From Terriglobia bacterium (lineage in GTDB: Bacteria > Acidobacteriota > Terriglobia > Terriglobales > Acidobacteriaceae): DNA of 64,000 bases. This document shows positions 40,397-48,647 of the stretch, in pieces. The stretch is from the NCBI GenBank assembly GCA_020073465.1, contig JAIQFC010000025.1:1-64000 (forward strand), in the 5' to 3' direction. A program made the position numbers and the translations under genes. Position 1 is the stretch's first letter. Each line of letters starts with the position of its first letter. A model generated the notes under the pieces. It had not been told where the DNA came from, searched no databases, and saw nothing but the letters and a program-made list of their open reading frames with translations.

Positions 40397-42436
40397 ATGG
40401 GTAAGATTCACGTACTTTCCGAAGTCGTTGCCAACAAGATTGCCGCCGGCGAAGTGGTAGAGAGGCCTGCCTCCGTGGTGAAGGAACTGCTCGAGAACTC
40501 GCTGGACGCGGGAGCAACGCGGATCAAGATCAGCGTCGAAGCGGGCGGGAAGAAGCTGATCCAGATCACGGACAACGGCTGCGGGATGGTGCGGGACGAC
40601 GCCATGCTGGCGTTCGAGCGCCATGCGACTTCGAAGATCAAGAATGCGGAAGACTTGTTGAGCGTGGGGACGCTGGGCTTTCGTGGGGAGGCGCTGCCCT
40701 CGATTGCGTCGGTATCGCGGCTGCGGCTGGAGACTTGTGCGGCGGAGGATCCGGCGGGGACTGTGGTCGAGATCAATGGCGGCAAGATCGCGCGCGTGGA
40801 AGAGGCAGGGCTGCCGCTGGGGACTTCGATCACGGTGCGCGACCTGTTCTTCAATACGCCGGCGCGAAAGAAGTTTCTGAAGGCGGAGTCGACGGAGTTG
40901 TCGCACATTGCGTCGCTGGTCACGCACTATGCGCTGGCGCATCCGGAGAAACATTTCGAGCTGCATTCGGCGACGAATGCCATGCTGGTTGCGCCTCCGG
41001 TGGCGGGATACAGCGAGCGCGTGTACCAGGTATTCGGGAAAGAGACTCTGGACCAGTTGATTCCGGTGGCGGCGGTGCAGCCTCTGGAGCGGGTGGGGCT
41101 GCCACAGCCTCCGCCGTGGCGGCGGCAAGAGGAAGACGAGGACAGCGACGAAGGCGGGCGAGGCCCCTTCGACTCTCGCTCAGGGCAGGTCCGCCCCACA
41201 ACACCGGGGGAGATGCGGATTCACGGGTTTGCTTCGAAGCCGGAGATTCAGAAGCTGAATCGCAACTCGATTTTTGTGTTCGTGAATGGGCGGTTGATTC
41301 GGGACCGGCTGGTGCAGCATGGGCTGACGGAGGCGTATCGGAACATCATCCCGCCAACGGTGTATCCGGTGGTGCTGTTGTTTCTGGAGTTGCCGGCGGG
41401 CGAAGTCGACGTGAATGTGCATCCGTCGAAGACCGAGGTGCGCTTCCGGCAACAGACGGTGATGCATGACTTTGTGCGGGATTCGGTGCGGGCGGCGCTG
41501 ATGAAGGCGCGTCCAGTGCCGCAGTTCACGACGGAGATTCGGGCGCACGCGACGGCTTCGCCGGGGCTCAGTCCGGGAGCGCGGGGGGAGTGGGAGCCGA
41601 CAACTGGGATCGGGAATGAAACAGGCGCACCCGCAGTATGGCAACCACGGTACGAAGCTGCGGCTGGAGGAGGATTTGCTTTGCAGGCTCCAGTTGCTCC
41701 GCCGGTGTCGGAGCGATTTCAGTTCGAAGGCGGAATTGCGGTCGAAGGCAATGCGGCGATTCCAGTGGCGCGGGGGCTGGAGACGCTTGCCCTGATTCCG
41801 GACAACGGGTGCGCACCAGTGCTGGACGTTCACGAGGAAGAGCCCACGCTGGCTTCACTGGCGACGCTGCGGCCGCTGGGGCAGATTCGCAATTCGTTCA
41901 TCCTGGCGGTGAATGAAGATGGCCTGTGGATTATCGATCAGCACGTGGCGCACGAGCGCGTGCTCTTTGAGCGTGTGCTGAAGCAGCGGGCAGTCCAGCG
42001 AGTGGAGAGCCAGCGCCTGTTGATGCCGATTGTGCTGGAACTTTCTCCGGCGCAGCAGGCGGTGTTTGCCGAGATTTCCGATGAACTGCAACACAACGGA
42101 TTCGAAGCCGAGCCTTTCGGGGCGCGCAGCGTGGCGGTAAAAGTTGCGCCGGCAGGTGTGGACGCGGCCGCAGTGGAGCACATGCTGCATGAATTGCTCG
42201 ATCAGATCTCGCGCGAGGAGCAGTCGCTCAACCTGGAAAAAATTCGCGGGCGCATCGCAGCGTCGATCGCGTGTCATGCGGCCATCAAGGTGAATATGCC
42301 GCTTGAGCAAAACAAGATGGAGTGGCTGCTCGCGGAACTAGCTAAAACCGACCATCCTTATGCGTGTCCACATGGGAGGCCGGTGGTGCTGCGGTATTCT
42401 GTTAAAGACATTCAGAAGGCGTTTAAGAGAATCTAG
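40397..42436 (+). CDS. mutL: DNA mismatch repair protein MutL
   Basis: 679 aa. The N-terminal GHKL ATPase has ELLENSLDAGA, DNGCGM and GFRGEALPSI (about residues 30-105). The transducer domain has NRNSIFVFVNGRLI and DVNVHPSKTEVRF. The C-terminal dimerisation domain has the nuclease motif DQHVAHERVLFE (a DQHAxxExxxxE variant), ACHAAI and CPHGRP, so this is the nicking type of MutL. It links mismatch recognition by MutS to strand removal. Oddities: the start is duplicated upstream (40264), and the linker contains a repeat-derived stretch (about 41164-41190, GPFDSRSGQ). The hairpin and overlapping mini ORF ahead of the ATG may affect translation; no strong ribosome site is seen. Confidence 0.96.
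   Translation: MGKIHVLSEVVANKIAAGEVVERPASVVKELLENSLDAGATRIKISVEAGGKKLIQITDNGCGMVRDDAMLAFERHATSKIKNAEDLLSVGTLGFRGEALPSIASVSRLRLETCAAEDPAGTVVEINGGKIARVEEAGLPLGTSITVRDLFFNTPARKKFLKAESTELSHIASLVTHYALAHPEKHFELHSATNAMLVAPPVAGYSERVYQVFGKETLDQLIPVAAVQPLERVGLPQPPPWRRQEEDEDSDEGGRGPFDSRSGQVRPTTPGEMRIHGFASKPEIQKLNRNSIFVFVNGRLIRDRLVQHGLTEAYRNIIPPTVYPVVLLFLELPAGEVDVNVHPSKTEVRFRQQTVMHDFVRDSVRAALMKARPVPQFTTEIRAHATASPGLSPGARGEWEPTTGIGNETGAPAVWQPRYEAAAGGGFALQAPVAPPVSERFQFEGGIAVEGNAAIPVARGLETLALIPDNGCAPVLDVHEEEPTLASLATLRPLGQIRNSFILAVNEDGLWIIDQHVAHERVLFERVLKQRAVQRVESQRLLMPIVLELSPAQQAVFAEISDELQHNGFEAEPFGARSVAVKVAPAGVDAAAVEHMLHELLDQISREEQSLNLEKIRGRIAASIACHAAIKVNMPLEQNKMEWLLAELAKTDHPYACPHGRPVVLRYSVKDIQKAFKRI
41164..41190. 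repeat. repeat-derived segment inside the mutL linker
   Basis: CCCTTCGACT, then CGCTCAGGGCAGG, matches 3228-3253 next to tRNA-Arg with a one-base shift. Here it is read as protein in the variable linker between transducer and dimerisation domains. Confidence 0.7.
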
Positions 42437-42603
42437 CTCTCAGCTGTCAGCTTTCAGTTCTCGGCGAAAGGGCGTTGGATATTCGGGAGTTGATATTGGA
42501 ACGGTTGCGGTATACGCCAGATTCTTCGCTCCGCCTGAAAGACGGCTGCGTCAGAATGACGCAGTTTGTTTGATCTTGCTGAGAGCTGACAGCTGAAAGC
42601 TGA
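42435..42603. repeat. inverted repeat flanking a REP-like element (copy 3)
   Basis: Arms near 42435-42460 (CTCTCAGCTGTCAGCTTTCAG) and 42578-42603 are near reverse complements. Between them, at 42515-42566, lies a copy of the TTCGCTCCGCCTGAA...AATGACGC element. It fills most of the gap between mutL and the next gene. Confidence 0.75.
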
Positions 42604-42614
42604 TAGCGCTTCTT

Positions 42615-43490
42615 ATGACTGATCAGGAGCTTCAACAACTGCGGCGGGAGAAGTGGCGGCTGGATGGCAAGGCCATCCGGACGATCGAGGAGGCTCGTGT
42701 CTTCATCGAGAGTGTTGGGTTCTGCATGATGTACCCTTTGCGTCCGGCTCTGCCTTTGCCAACGTTTATCGGGGCGTTCGTGGGTTCGGATCAGCGACTT
42801 CCTACGTGGCAGCATGCGTATTCGGATCCGCGGGCGACGGATGCCACCGGGCTGATGGTTCGTCTATTGCGGGAACGGGAGGCGTACGAGGCGAACCTGT
42901 TCGACGAGAACAATGCGTTTTTGGTGGCGGCTTCGGTATTTCCTTATTTCTATGCGCTGGTGGGTGAACGCAATCCAAAGCAGGCGCCGAAGACGGGATC
43001 GCGGTCGCAGTATTCTGCTTTGGCTTGCGATGCGTTCGAATTGATCCGGCGCGATGGGCCTATCTCGAAGCAAAAAATGCAGGAAGTGCTGGGTGGAAGC
43101 GTATCGCTCGCGGTGCTGGATAAGGCGCTGGGAGAATTGTGGTCGAAGCTGCGGATCACGCGGGTGGACTACAACACCAACGAAGGTTCCTTCTGGGATG
43201 TGTTGTACCGCTGGGCGCCTGATGCGGTGAAGGAAGGCGTCGGGCTCTCTGTGCCGGAAGCGCTCACGGCGCTCATCTCGAAATATCTGGATTGCGTGAT
43301 CGCTGTCGATCAGGGGGAACTGGAAGCGTTCTTCGGCAACTTCGTGGCGCGCTCGAAGGTGAAGGATGCGGTGAACGCACTGTTGGCCGCGCGTGAGTTG
43401 AGCTTCATTCACGTGAGCGGGAAGTCCATGCTGCAGATTACGCCGGCAAAAACTCCTGTTGTTTCGTCTGTGCGTCCTGCTCTCCGATGA
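42615..43490 (+). CDS. uncharacterised protein, probable winged-helix content
   Basis: 291 aa, soluble and mostly helical. ALACDAFELIRRDGPISKQKMQEVLGG and LDKALGELWSKLRITRVDYN look like a winged-helix pair, as do residues in AVDQGELEAFFGNFVARSKVKDAVNALLAARELSFIHVSGKS. The arrangement faintly recalls proteins grouped with AlkZ/YcaQ DNA glycosylases, but I see no catalytic motif and do not assign one. It overlaps gluQRS by ATGA, so the two are translationally coupled; mutL is upstream. Co-location with mutL allows but does not prove a DNA-related role. Confidence 0.6.
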   Translation: MTDQELQQLRREKWRLDGKAIRTIEEARVFIESVGFCMMYPLRPALPLPTFIGAFVGSDQRLPTWQHAYSDPRATDATGLMVRLLREREAYEANLFDENNAFLVAASVFPYFYALVGERNPKQAPKTGSRSQYSALACDAFELIRRDGPISKQKMQEVLGGSVSLAVLDKALGELWSKLRITRVDYNTNEGSFWDVLYRWAPDAVKEGVGLSVPEALTALISKYLDCVIAVDQGELEAFFGNFVARSKVKDAVNALLAARELSFIHVSGKSMLQITPAKTPVVSSVRPALR

Positions 43491-44395
43491 ATCCTAGATC
43501 GCCAGCCTACCGTGGGCGGCTTGCGCCCTCGCCTACAGGGCTGCTTCACCTCGGACATGCCCGCACTTTCTGGACTGCAGCCGAGCGTGCCGCGCAGCAT
43601 GATGGCCAGTTGATCCTGCGTAACGAAGATCTCGATTTTCAGCGCTGCCGGCCTGAATTTGTTCACGCCATGCTGGGAGACCTGCGCTGGCTGGGCATTG
43701 AGTGGGCCGAAGGTCCCGATTGTGGGGGTGTGTTTGGCCCTTACTCGCAGAGTGAGCGGCGCGGCCACTATCTTGAGGCTTGGGAGAAATTGCGCGACCG
43801 GGGGCTGATCTATCCCTGCACCTGCTCGCGCAAGGATGTGGCGCAGGCGGCTTCAGCTCCCAATGATTCCGATGATGAGGCGGTTTATTCGGGGAAGTGT
43901 CGGCCGCAGGGAAAGGAGCGGAGCTTCGCTCCGCCTGGCCGGGTCGAAGACCCGGCCCCACACAAGCACCCCGAGGCGGCTGTCGCTACGTGTTCCGAGC
44001 CTAGGGGCACGAATTGGCGGTTTCTGGTTCCTGACGGGGAAGAGGTTTGCTTTACCGATCTTCATCTGGGGCCGCAGCGGATGACGGCGGGGCGCGATTT
44101 TGGCGACTTCATTGTGTGGCGGCGGGATGATGTGCCAGCCTATCAGCTGGCTGTGGTTGTCGACGACGCTGCCATGCGGATTACGGAAGTGGTTCGCGGG
44201 GCCGATCTGCTTAAATCCACGGCGCGGCAGATTCTTCTATTTCGCGCGCTGGGATTGCCCACGCCTGGCTACTATCACTGCGACCTGGTGCGCGATGAAG
44301 CCGGGGTACGGCTGGCAAAGAGGCATGACTCGCTGAGTATTCGGAAACTGCGAGAGATGGGATGGACGCCCAAAGCAGTGGTCAGTGGCCAGTGA
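43487..44395 (+). CDS. gluQRS: glutamyl-Q tRNA(Asp) synthetase
   Basis: 302 aa. A truncated glutamyl-tRNA synthetase without the anticodon-binding half, which attaches Glu to queuosine-34 of tRNA-Asp. RGRLAPSPTGLLHLGHART holds the HIGH signature (about residues 9-27), CTCSRKD and the later Cys are candidate zinc ligands, and KRHDSLSIRKLREMG is the KMSKS-equivalent. Oddities: a roughly 35-residue insertion after SGKCRPQG contains two perfect DNA hairpins (43918-43957), and the stop codon lies inside an inverted repeat (44372-44460), so the last residues VVSGQ are repeat-encoded. The start overlaps the upstream gene (ATGA). Confidence 0.93.
   Translation: MNPRSPAYRGRLAPSPTGLLHLGHARTFWTAAERAAQHDGQLILRNEDLDFQRCRPEFVHAMLGDLRWLGIEWAEGPDCGGVFGPYSQSERRGHYLEAWEKLRDRGLIYPCTCSRKDVAQAASAPNDSDDEAVYSGKCRPQGKERSFAPPGRVEDPAPHKHPEAAVATCSEPRGTNWRFLVPDGEEVCFTDLHLGPQRMTAGRDFGDFIVWRRDDVPAYQLAVVVDDAAMRITEVVRGADLLKSTARQILLFRALGLPTPGYYHCDLVRDEAGVRLAKRHDSLSIRKLREMGWTPKAVVSGQ
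43918..43957. repeat. double palindrome inserted in frame in gluQRS
   Basis: GCGGAGC-TTC-GCTCCGC (43918-43934) and GGCCGGGTC-GAA-GACCCGGCC (43937-43957) are both perfect. They encode part of RSFAPPGRVEDPAP, a stretch without counterpart in the usual enzyme. Confidence 0.85.
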
Positions 44396-44460
44396 CCAGT
44401 GGCCAGTACGAGCATCGGTCGGACTGGATTTACTGACCACTGGCCACTGACCACTGCTTT
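44372..44460. repeat. inverted repeat spanning the gluQRS stop
   Basis: Arms 44372-44393 and 44439-44460 are perfect 22-nt complements built of CAGTGGTCAGTGGCCAGT units. The gluQRS stop (44393-44395) lies at the edge of the left arm. Similar GGCCACTGACCACTAG units precede mutL near 40220. Confidence 0.88.
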
Positions 44461-44485
44461 GGCGTGTACAATCTTTAGCTTCGCG

Positions 44486-45181
44486 ATGAATGACCATTCC
44501 AGCAGACACACTCCTCCACTGAAGCTGATTATTGCCATCGATGGGCCGGCGGGTGCGGGCAAGAGCACGATCGCGTCGCGGCTGGCGCGCAAGCTCGGCT
44601 ACGTGAATCTGGAGAGCGGGGCGATGTACCGGGCTCTGGCGTTCAAGGCCATCAACCACGACATTTCTTTCGATGACGAAGCAGCGTTGGTGAAGCTGGC
44701 GCAGGGATCACGCATCCATCTCGAGCCGACGATCGGGGGCAACCGCACCCTGCTGGACGGACACGACGTGTCCTTGCGCATCCGCGAGAGGGATGTGACG
44801 GAGGCAGCGTCGCGGGTGTCGGTACATCCCGAGGTGCGGGCGTGGATGGTGGCGCGGCAGCGGGAAATGGGCGCGGGCGGCGGGGTGGTGATGGAGGGAC
44901 GCGACATCGGAACGAGGGTCTTTCCGGATGCGGATCTGAAGATCTTCCTCGATGCGGATCCGGTAGTACGCGAGCAGCGGCGGATGGAGCAGCACAAGAT
45001 CAAGGGGGAGGTCGCGGCGAGCGTGGCCGCGGACCTGCGGGAACGGGACCGGCGGGACCGCACGCGGGCGGCGTCTCCGCTGGTGGCGGCGGGGGATGCC
45101 GTGATCATCGATTCGACGAAGCTAAGCGAGGAAGAAGTGCTCGATCAGATTGAGAAGCTGGTGAGAGACAGGATCGGGTGA
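44486..45181 (+). CDS. cmk: cytidylate kinase
   Basis: 231 aa. Phosphorylates CMP and dCMP to the diphosphates using ATP. The P-loop IAIDGPAGAGKST covers about residues 16-28. VNLESGAMYRALA binds the nucleotide, VMEGRDIGTRVFPDADLKIFLDA is the conserved core, and RDRRDRTRAASPL forms the lid. ATG 44486 is selected over an upstream frame from 44399 that reads through the inverted repeat. A TACAAT box 14 bases ahead may be its -10. The 3' end overlaps the convergent hydrolase gene by 77 bases on the opposite strand. Confidence 0.95.
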   Translation: MNDHSSRHTPPLKLIIAIDGPAGAGKSTIASRLARKLGYVNLESGAMYRALAFKAINHDISFDDEAALVKLAQGSRIHLEPTIGGNRTLLDGHDVSLRIRERDVTEAASRVSVHPEVRAWMVARQREMGAGGGVVMEGRDIGTRVFPDADLKIFLDADPVVREQRRMEQHKIKGEVAASVAADLRERDRRDRTRAASPLVAAGDAVIIDSTKLSEEEVLDQIEKLVRDRIG

Positions 45182-46115
45182 TTACGTGATCTGACGTTCC
45201 CCTTTCCTGCAAGTGACGCGCTCTGTCGATGATTTCTCGTACAGCAGCTATGACCGTCTTCGGCTCTTCCAACTGCACGTGATGACCGCTATTCGCATAC
45301 ACTACCGTTGAGTGCCGGGATAGACTGAGGACTTTAGACCGAATCGTTTTGCCTTCTTCTGTTTCTTCCCCCAGGGCTCCGCCGCGTCGTGCAGCAATAA
45401 GCACCAGTGGCTTGCTTTCTAACGGAAACTCCCCGCTAGTCGCAGCCTGCACAGTGACCAAGGGTTCATCCGGGTCATCGACATCATCGAAGCGCTTCAG
45501 GGACTGTGTCCACTCATATGCTTTCCGGGCGCTGGCTGGTAGTTTCTTGAATGGGTCGTCTTCGTCCAAACTCTTTTTCATGATCAGCGGTCCTGCTGGC
45601 GGGCCCCCGACTTGCGATTCAGGCATCTTTTCGATCACCGGGGGATCAAATCCTACCGAACTATCAACGAGCACGATCCCGGCCACATTTTCAAGATGTC
45701 TGCGCGCGTACACAGTTATCAGCCAACCGCCCCACGAGTGGCCCACCAACAGGTAGGGAGGAGGCTCGCCCGAGGTTCTCAGTACAAGATCGAGATCGTC
45801 AGCAGCCTTAGCCAGCCCGTGCTGCGGCCCTGCATCATGGCTCCATGCCGTTCCTGAGCGGTCATAGCTGCAGACCCGCGTGGCAGTAGCGAGTTTAGGC
45901 TGGACAAGCGACCACGCCAGCGAGGAGTCGCCTAGGCCGGCTTCCAGCACAACTGTCGGGCTACCCTTTCCAGCGCAGTTAAGGTGCAGCTTACGCCCAT
46001 TGATGTTGACCATTCTTCCTGGCGGCGCCACCGGAGTCGCTTGTGCCGCGAGTATCGAGCACGTCACGAGCAGTGAAGCTCCACAGGTGAAAATCACTTT
46101 CATCGAGGAAATCAT
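45105..46115 (-). CDS. secreted alpha/beta hydrolase
   Basis: 336 aa. The N-terminus VIFTCGASLLVTCSILAAQA is a signal peptide. LVGHSWGGWL carries the nucleophile Ser (about residue 126), VLVDSSVGF follows, and a late NSGHHVQLEEP gives the catalytic His. It is an esterase/lipase-like enzyme of unknown substrate acting outside the cytoplasm. The start is ATG 46115 or 46103 (MKVIF). The last 25 codons run antisense into cmk, beyond the expected fold end; the tail (SDHVITRSCLSPASQSD) looks like read-through of non-protein sequence after a lost stop. Confidence 0.82.
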   Translation of the reverse strand: MISSMKVIFTCGASLLVTCSILAAQATPVAPPGRMVNINGRKLHLNCAGKGSPTVVLEAGLGDSSLAWSLVQPKLATATRVCSYDRSGTAWSHDAGPQHGLAKAADDLDLVLRTSGEPPPYLLVGHSWGGWLITVYARRHLENVAGIVLVDSSVGFDPPVIEKMPESQVGGPPAGPLIMKKSLDEDDPFKKLPASARKAYEWTQSLKRFDDVDDPDEPLVTVQAATSGEFPLESKPLVLIAARRGGALGEETEEGKTIRSKVLSLSRHSTVVYANSGHHVQLEEPKTVIAAVREIIDRARHLQERGTSDHVITRSCLSPASQSDRALLPRLASSNR

Positions 46116-46153
46116 CCGGTTACCCGACGACCGATCATTTGATCGACCTGCGA

Positions 46154-47683
46154 TCAGTTTTCCGTCGGCTCGACCTTTTGCTTCGGTTCGGGCAAAGACT
46201 TGGCGGGCTTGGTCTGTTTCGAGCCTGGCACTCCCCCCGAGACCCCACCGGGAATGCCGCCGGAGATTCCTTCCTTCGGTCCGCCGCTCGTGGGAACCCT
46301 GCGAATCTCGATGCCGCCATGCTCGTTGTTGATGACCAGATGCGCGGTCGGGCTGCCGACCGAACCGCTGGCGGTGCCTTCACGCTCTCCGTTGTTCACC
46401 TTCAACTCGGGGAACTCGGATTGGACCTCGCCATCCCGCGTGCGCGCGTCGACGCGGAAGCCGGACTTGTCAGGAACACCCAGCTGAACATCCCCATTGC
46501 GGTTGTCGATCTGGACGTTGCCGAGCGAGCGGAGGTTAACCTCGACTCCACCGTTCTGATCCTGCAGGCGCACGTCGCCGGACACGGCATCGAGGCGGAT
46601 GTTCTTGGATCGCGTCGTCAGCCGCAACGGGCCGGTAATCTGCTCGCCACGCAGATCATCGGAGTCGAGATCCAAGTCGCCATCGATCTTGGAGAATTCC
46701 ATGTCGGTGCGCGACGATTTGAAGGTCACAGTCTTAGTGATGCGGCCGAGCTTCACGCTCTCGGAGAATTCGCCATCCAGCTGGGCGGAACCTTTCACGT
46801 CAGTGACGGTAACTTCACTTAGACGCCCTTCGACGTGAACGTCGCCTGTGATCTGCACAATCTTGCCGGAGCCTTTCTCCAGGCTCAGCTTGACATTGCC
46901 GGCGATATCTTCAACCGACACGTCGCCGTTCTGGGTAGTAACGTCCACGTTGTTGTTGCGGACCGCGACGGTGACGTCCCCGCGGCGGGAAATGACCGTG
47001 ACTGCAGCTTTACGGGGAAGCGAGATATCGAGGTCGGTCATGACCGGATGGTCGCCAGCCGCATGCACCTTGGCGTCGAGAGTAACCAGGCCGCCAATGG
47101 TAGTGAGCGTCGGCTTGGTCTGGTCGTTGTACTTGCCGGCATCACTCTGATTGTCGGCGCCCACCTTTTTGCGGACGACGACGGTGATCTTGTTGCTGTC
47201 GTCCGTGCCGGCGTGAATGCTCACGGCTCCGTGGTCATTGAGCACTTTCAGAGAGGCTCCGGCAGGGAAGTCCTGCTCGAGATGATCGTCAAAGTTGTAG
47301 GACTCGCCGAACAGGTTGTTGAAGTCCTCGTCGTCGATGTTGATCTCATCACGCAGCCCTGACCAGTTGAAGCGGGAGGCCTGGGTTGCGATTAAACCGC
47401 AGACCACGATCACCACGACCAGGAATATTCCTCCGGCGCCGATGCCGGAAGGAGTCGATCCTTCGCGTTGCGCCTGCTGATACTCGATCAGCTTGATCAC
47501 GCCCCACACAATGAGCAGCGCGGGCCAGTAGTGGGCGAACCAGGTGCCCAGACGCATCCACGACAGCATGTGCAGGTTCCCCAGCAGGAACACGATGCCG
47601 AGGATGATCAGCACAACTGGTCCGGCAAAGGAGCGGCGGCGACGCCGAGGCGGCGGCATGACGGGAGCGACGGGGCTAGACAT
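46154..47683 (-). CDS. membrane protein with DUF4097-type beta-solenoid domain
   Basis: 509 aa. A Pro/Arg-rich head is followed by two or three N-terminal helices (VVLIILGIVFLLGNLHML, WPALLIVWGVIKLI, IFLVVVIVVCGLIA; LiaF/DUF5668-like) and then a long run of repeated beta-strands with an ISxRxGDVTVxxxNxxVxVxxxxGDV pattern (about residues 150-450), the DUF4097/adhesin-like solenoid. The C-terminus is Gly/Pro/Lys-rich. It is the last gene of a four-gene operon with an ECF sigma factor and anti-sigma factor, overlapping the previous gene by 8 bases. It is probably an envelope sensor or target of the stress response; the exact role is unknown. Confidence 0.85.
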   Translation of the reverse strand: MSSPVAPVMPPPRRRRRSFAGPVVLIILGIVFLLGNLHMLSWMRLGTWFAHYWPALLIVWGVIKLIEYQQAQREGSTPSGIGAGGIFLVVVIVVCGLIATQASRFNWSGLRDEINIDDEDFNNLFGESYNFDDHLEQDFPAGASLKVLNDHGAVSIHAGTDDSNKITVVVRKKVGADNQSDAGKYNDQTKPTLTTIGGLVTLDAKVHAAGDHPVMTDLDISLPRKAAVTVISRRGDVTVAVRNNNVDVTTQNGDVSVEDIAGNVKLSLEKGSGKIVQITGDVHVEGRLSEVTVTDVKGSAQLDGEFSESVKLGRITKTVTFKSSRTDMEFSKIDGDLDLDSDDLRGEQITGPLRLTTRSKNIRLDAVSGDVRLQDQNGGVEVNLRSLGNVQIDNRNGDVQLGVPDKSGFRVDARTRDGEVQSEFPELKVNNGEREGTASGSVGSPTAHLVINNEHGGIEIRRVPTSGGPKEGISGGIPGGVSGGVPGSKQTKPAKSLPEPKQKVEPTEN

Positions 47684-48647
47684 TGCGCACCTCCCCGGAA
47701 GAAGGTTCGTTCGAAGTTGGAGGCGCCTGCGGGGGCGCGCCCGGTGGCGGTCCCGGAGGCAACGGGCCCACGTGACCTTGCGCTGATGCGGTACTTTGCA
47801 GGAGCTTCACAATGCCGACCACTAGAATCCAGGCAGGCCAGGTGCGGCCAAGGTCGGCGACATCCATGCTCGCGAACAGAAAGAGAACGCCAGTTGTCAG
47901 TACCATGGCCGGACCCATGATCCAGCGCGTGCGGCAGCGTCCGCAGACACAGGCCTGGCCCGAGCGTTCCCAGTTGCGGTAGAACATCCAACCGCCAAGG
48001 AAGATCAGGATCAGGGGCCAGTAGCGCTCAAAGCCGTACTCCATGAAGCCCATGGTGTGGAGGAGAAACAGCACTCCCAGGCCGATCAGAACGACGGCGC
48101 CCACCGGGACCTTGCTGGCCTCGAACTTCTGTCCCGCTCCGAAGGTCTGAGCGAGGCCGAGCGGATCAGGCGCGGGCTGTCCTCCCTGAATGGCATGGGC
48201 GGTGCGGACCGCGTCGATGATCTGGTAGACGTAGAAGAAAGCGATACCGAAGCCAAAGAGCCAATCCCAGTTGCCACCGTGACTCGCTCCGAAGATCAGG
48301 AGCGCGAAAATCACCAGATGTGCAAGTCCCTTGGCGTATTGCGAGCAGTAGACGGCGCCCACGCCGAAGGGAAAGAATCCGGCAAGAATTCCGGCGACGG
48401 CGGGATTCGGACCCGAGCCGGGGCCTGGAGGAATCCTCACGGCTGAGCCTTGGTCCACTGCCGGTTGATATGCAGCTTGCGGCGGCACAAATCCCGCTAC
48501 CGGAGCAGTGCCCTCCAGACGCGCGGCGAGGCAAGCCTCGCAGTAGATTACTCCGCGCACATCGCGGGTGCAGTTGTTGCACAGTGGTTTACCGCAGGTG
48601 CGGCAAAAGGCCACTGCGGCAATCTCGTTGTGAGTGGCGCAGTTCAT
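47676..48647 (-). CDS. B-box zinc-finger membrane protein
   Basis: 323 aa. The N-terminal B-box-type zinc finger has CATHNEIAAVAFCRTCGKPLC and CEACL (about residues 3-40). A Pro-rich linker follows, then five or so membrane helices: AGILAGFFPFGVGAVYCSQYA, HLVIFALLIFGAS, GAVVLIGLGVLFLLHTMGF, YWPLILIFLGGWMFY and MVLTTGVLFLFASMDV. The later helices resemble LiaF/DUF5668. The start overlaps the anti-sigma stop (ATGA), and the C-terminus is Pro/Gly-rich. It is part of the sigma operon; the zinc finger faces the cytoplasm and could bind a regulator. Confidence 0.85.
   Translation of the reverse strand: MNCATHNEIAAVAFCRTCGKPLCNNCTRDVRGVIYCEACLAARLEGTAPVAGFVPPQAAYQPAVDQGSAVRIPPGPGSGPNPAVAGILAGFFPFGVGAVYCSQYAKGLAHLVIFALLIFGASHGGNWDWLFGFGIAFFYVYQIIDAVRTAHAIQGGQPAPDPLGLAQTFGAGQKFEASKVPVGAVVLIGLGVLFLLHTMGFMEYGFERYWPLILIFLGGWMFYRNWERSGQACVCGRCRTRWIMGPAMVLTTGVLFLFASMDVADLGRTWPAWILVVGIVKLLQSTASAQGHVGPLPPGPPPGAPPQAPPTSNEPSSGEVRNV

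Noticed and set aside
40264-40404. Mini ORF of 46 codons before mutL as an independent gene
   Set aside because: Its first 20 codons are a copy of mutL and the rest is repeat sequence, so I list it as a duplication, not a gene.
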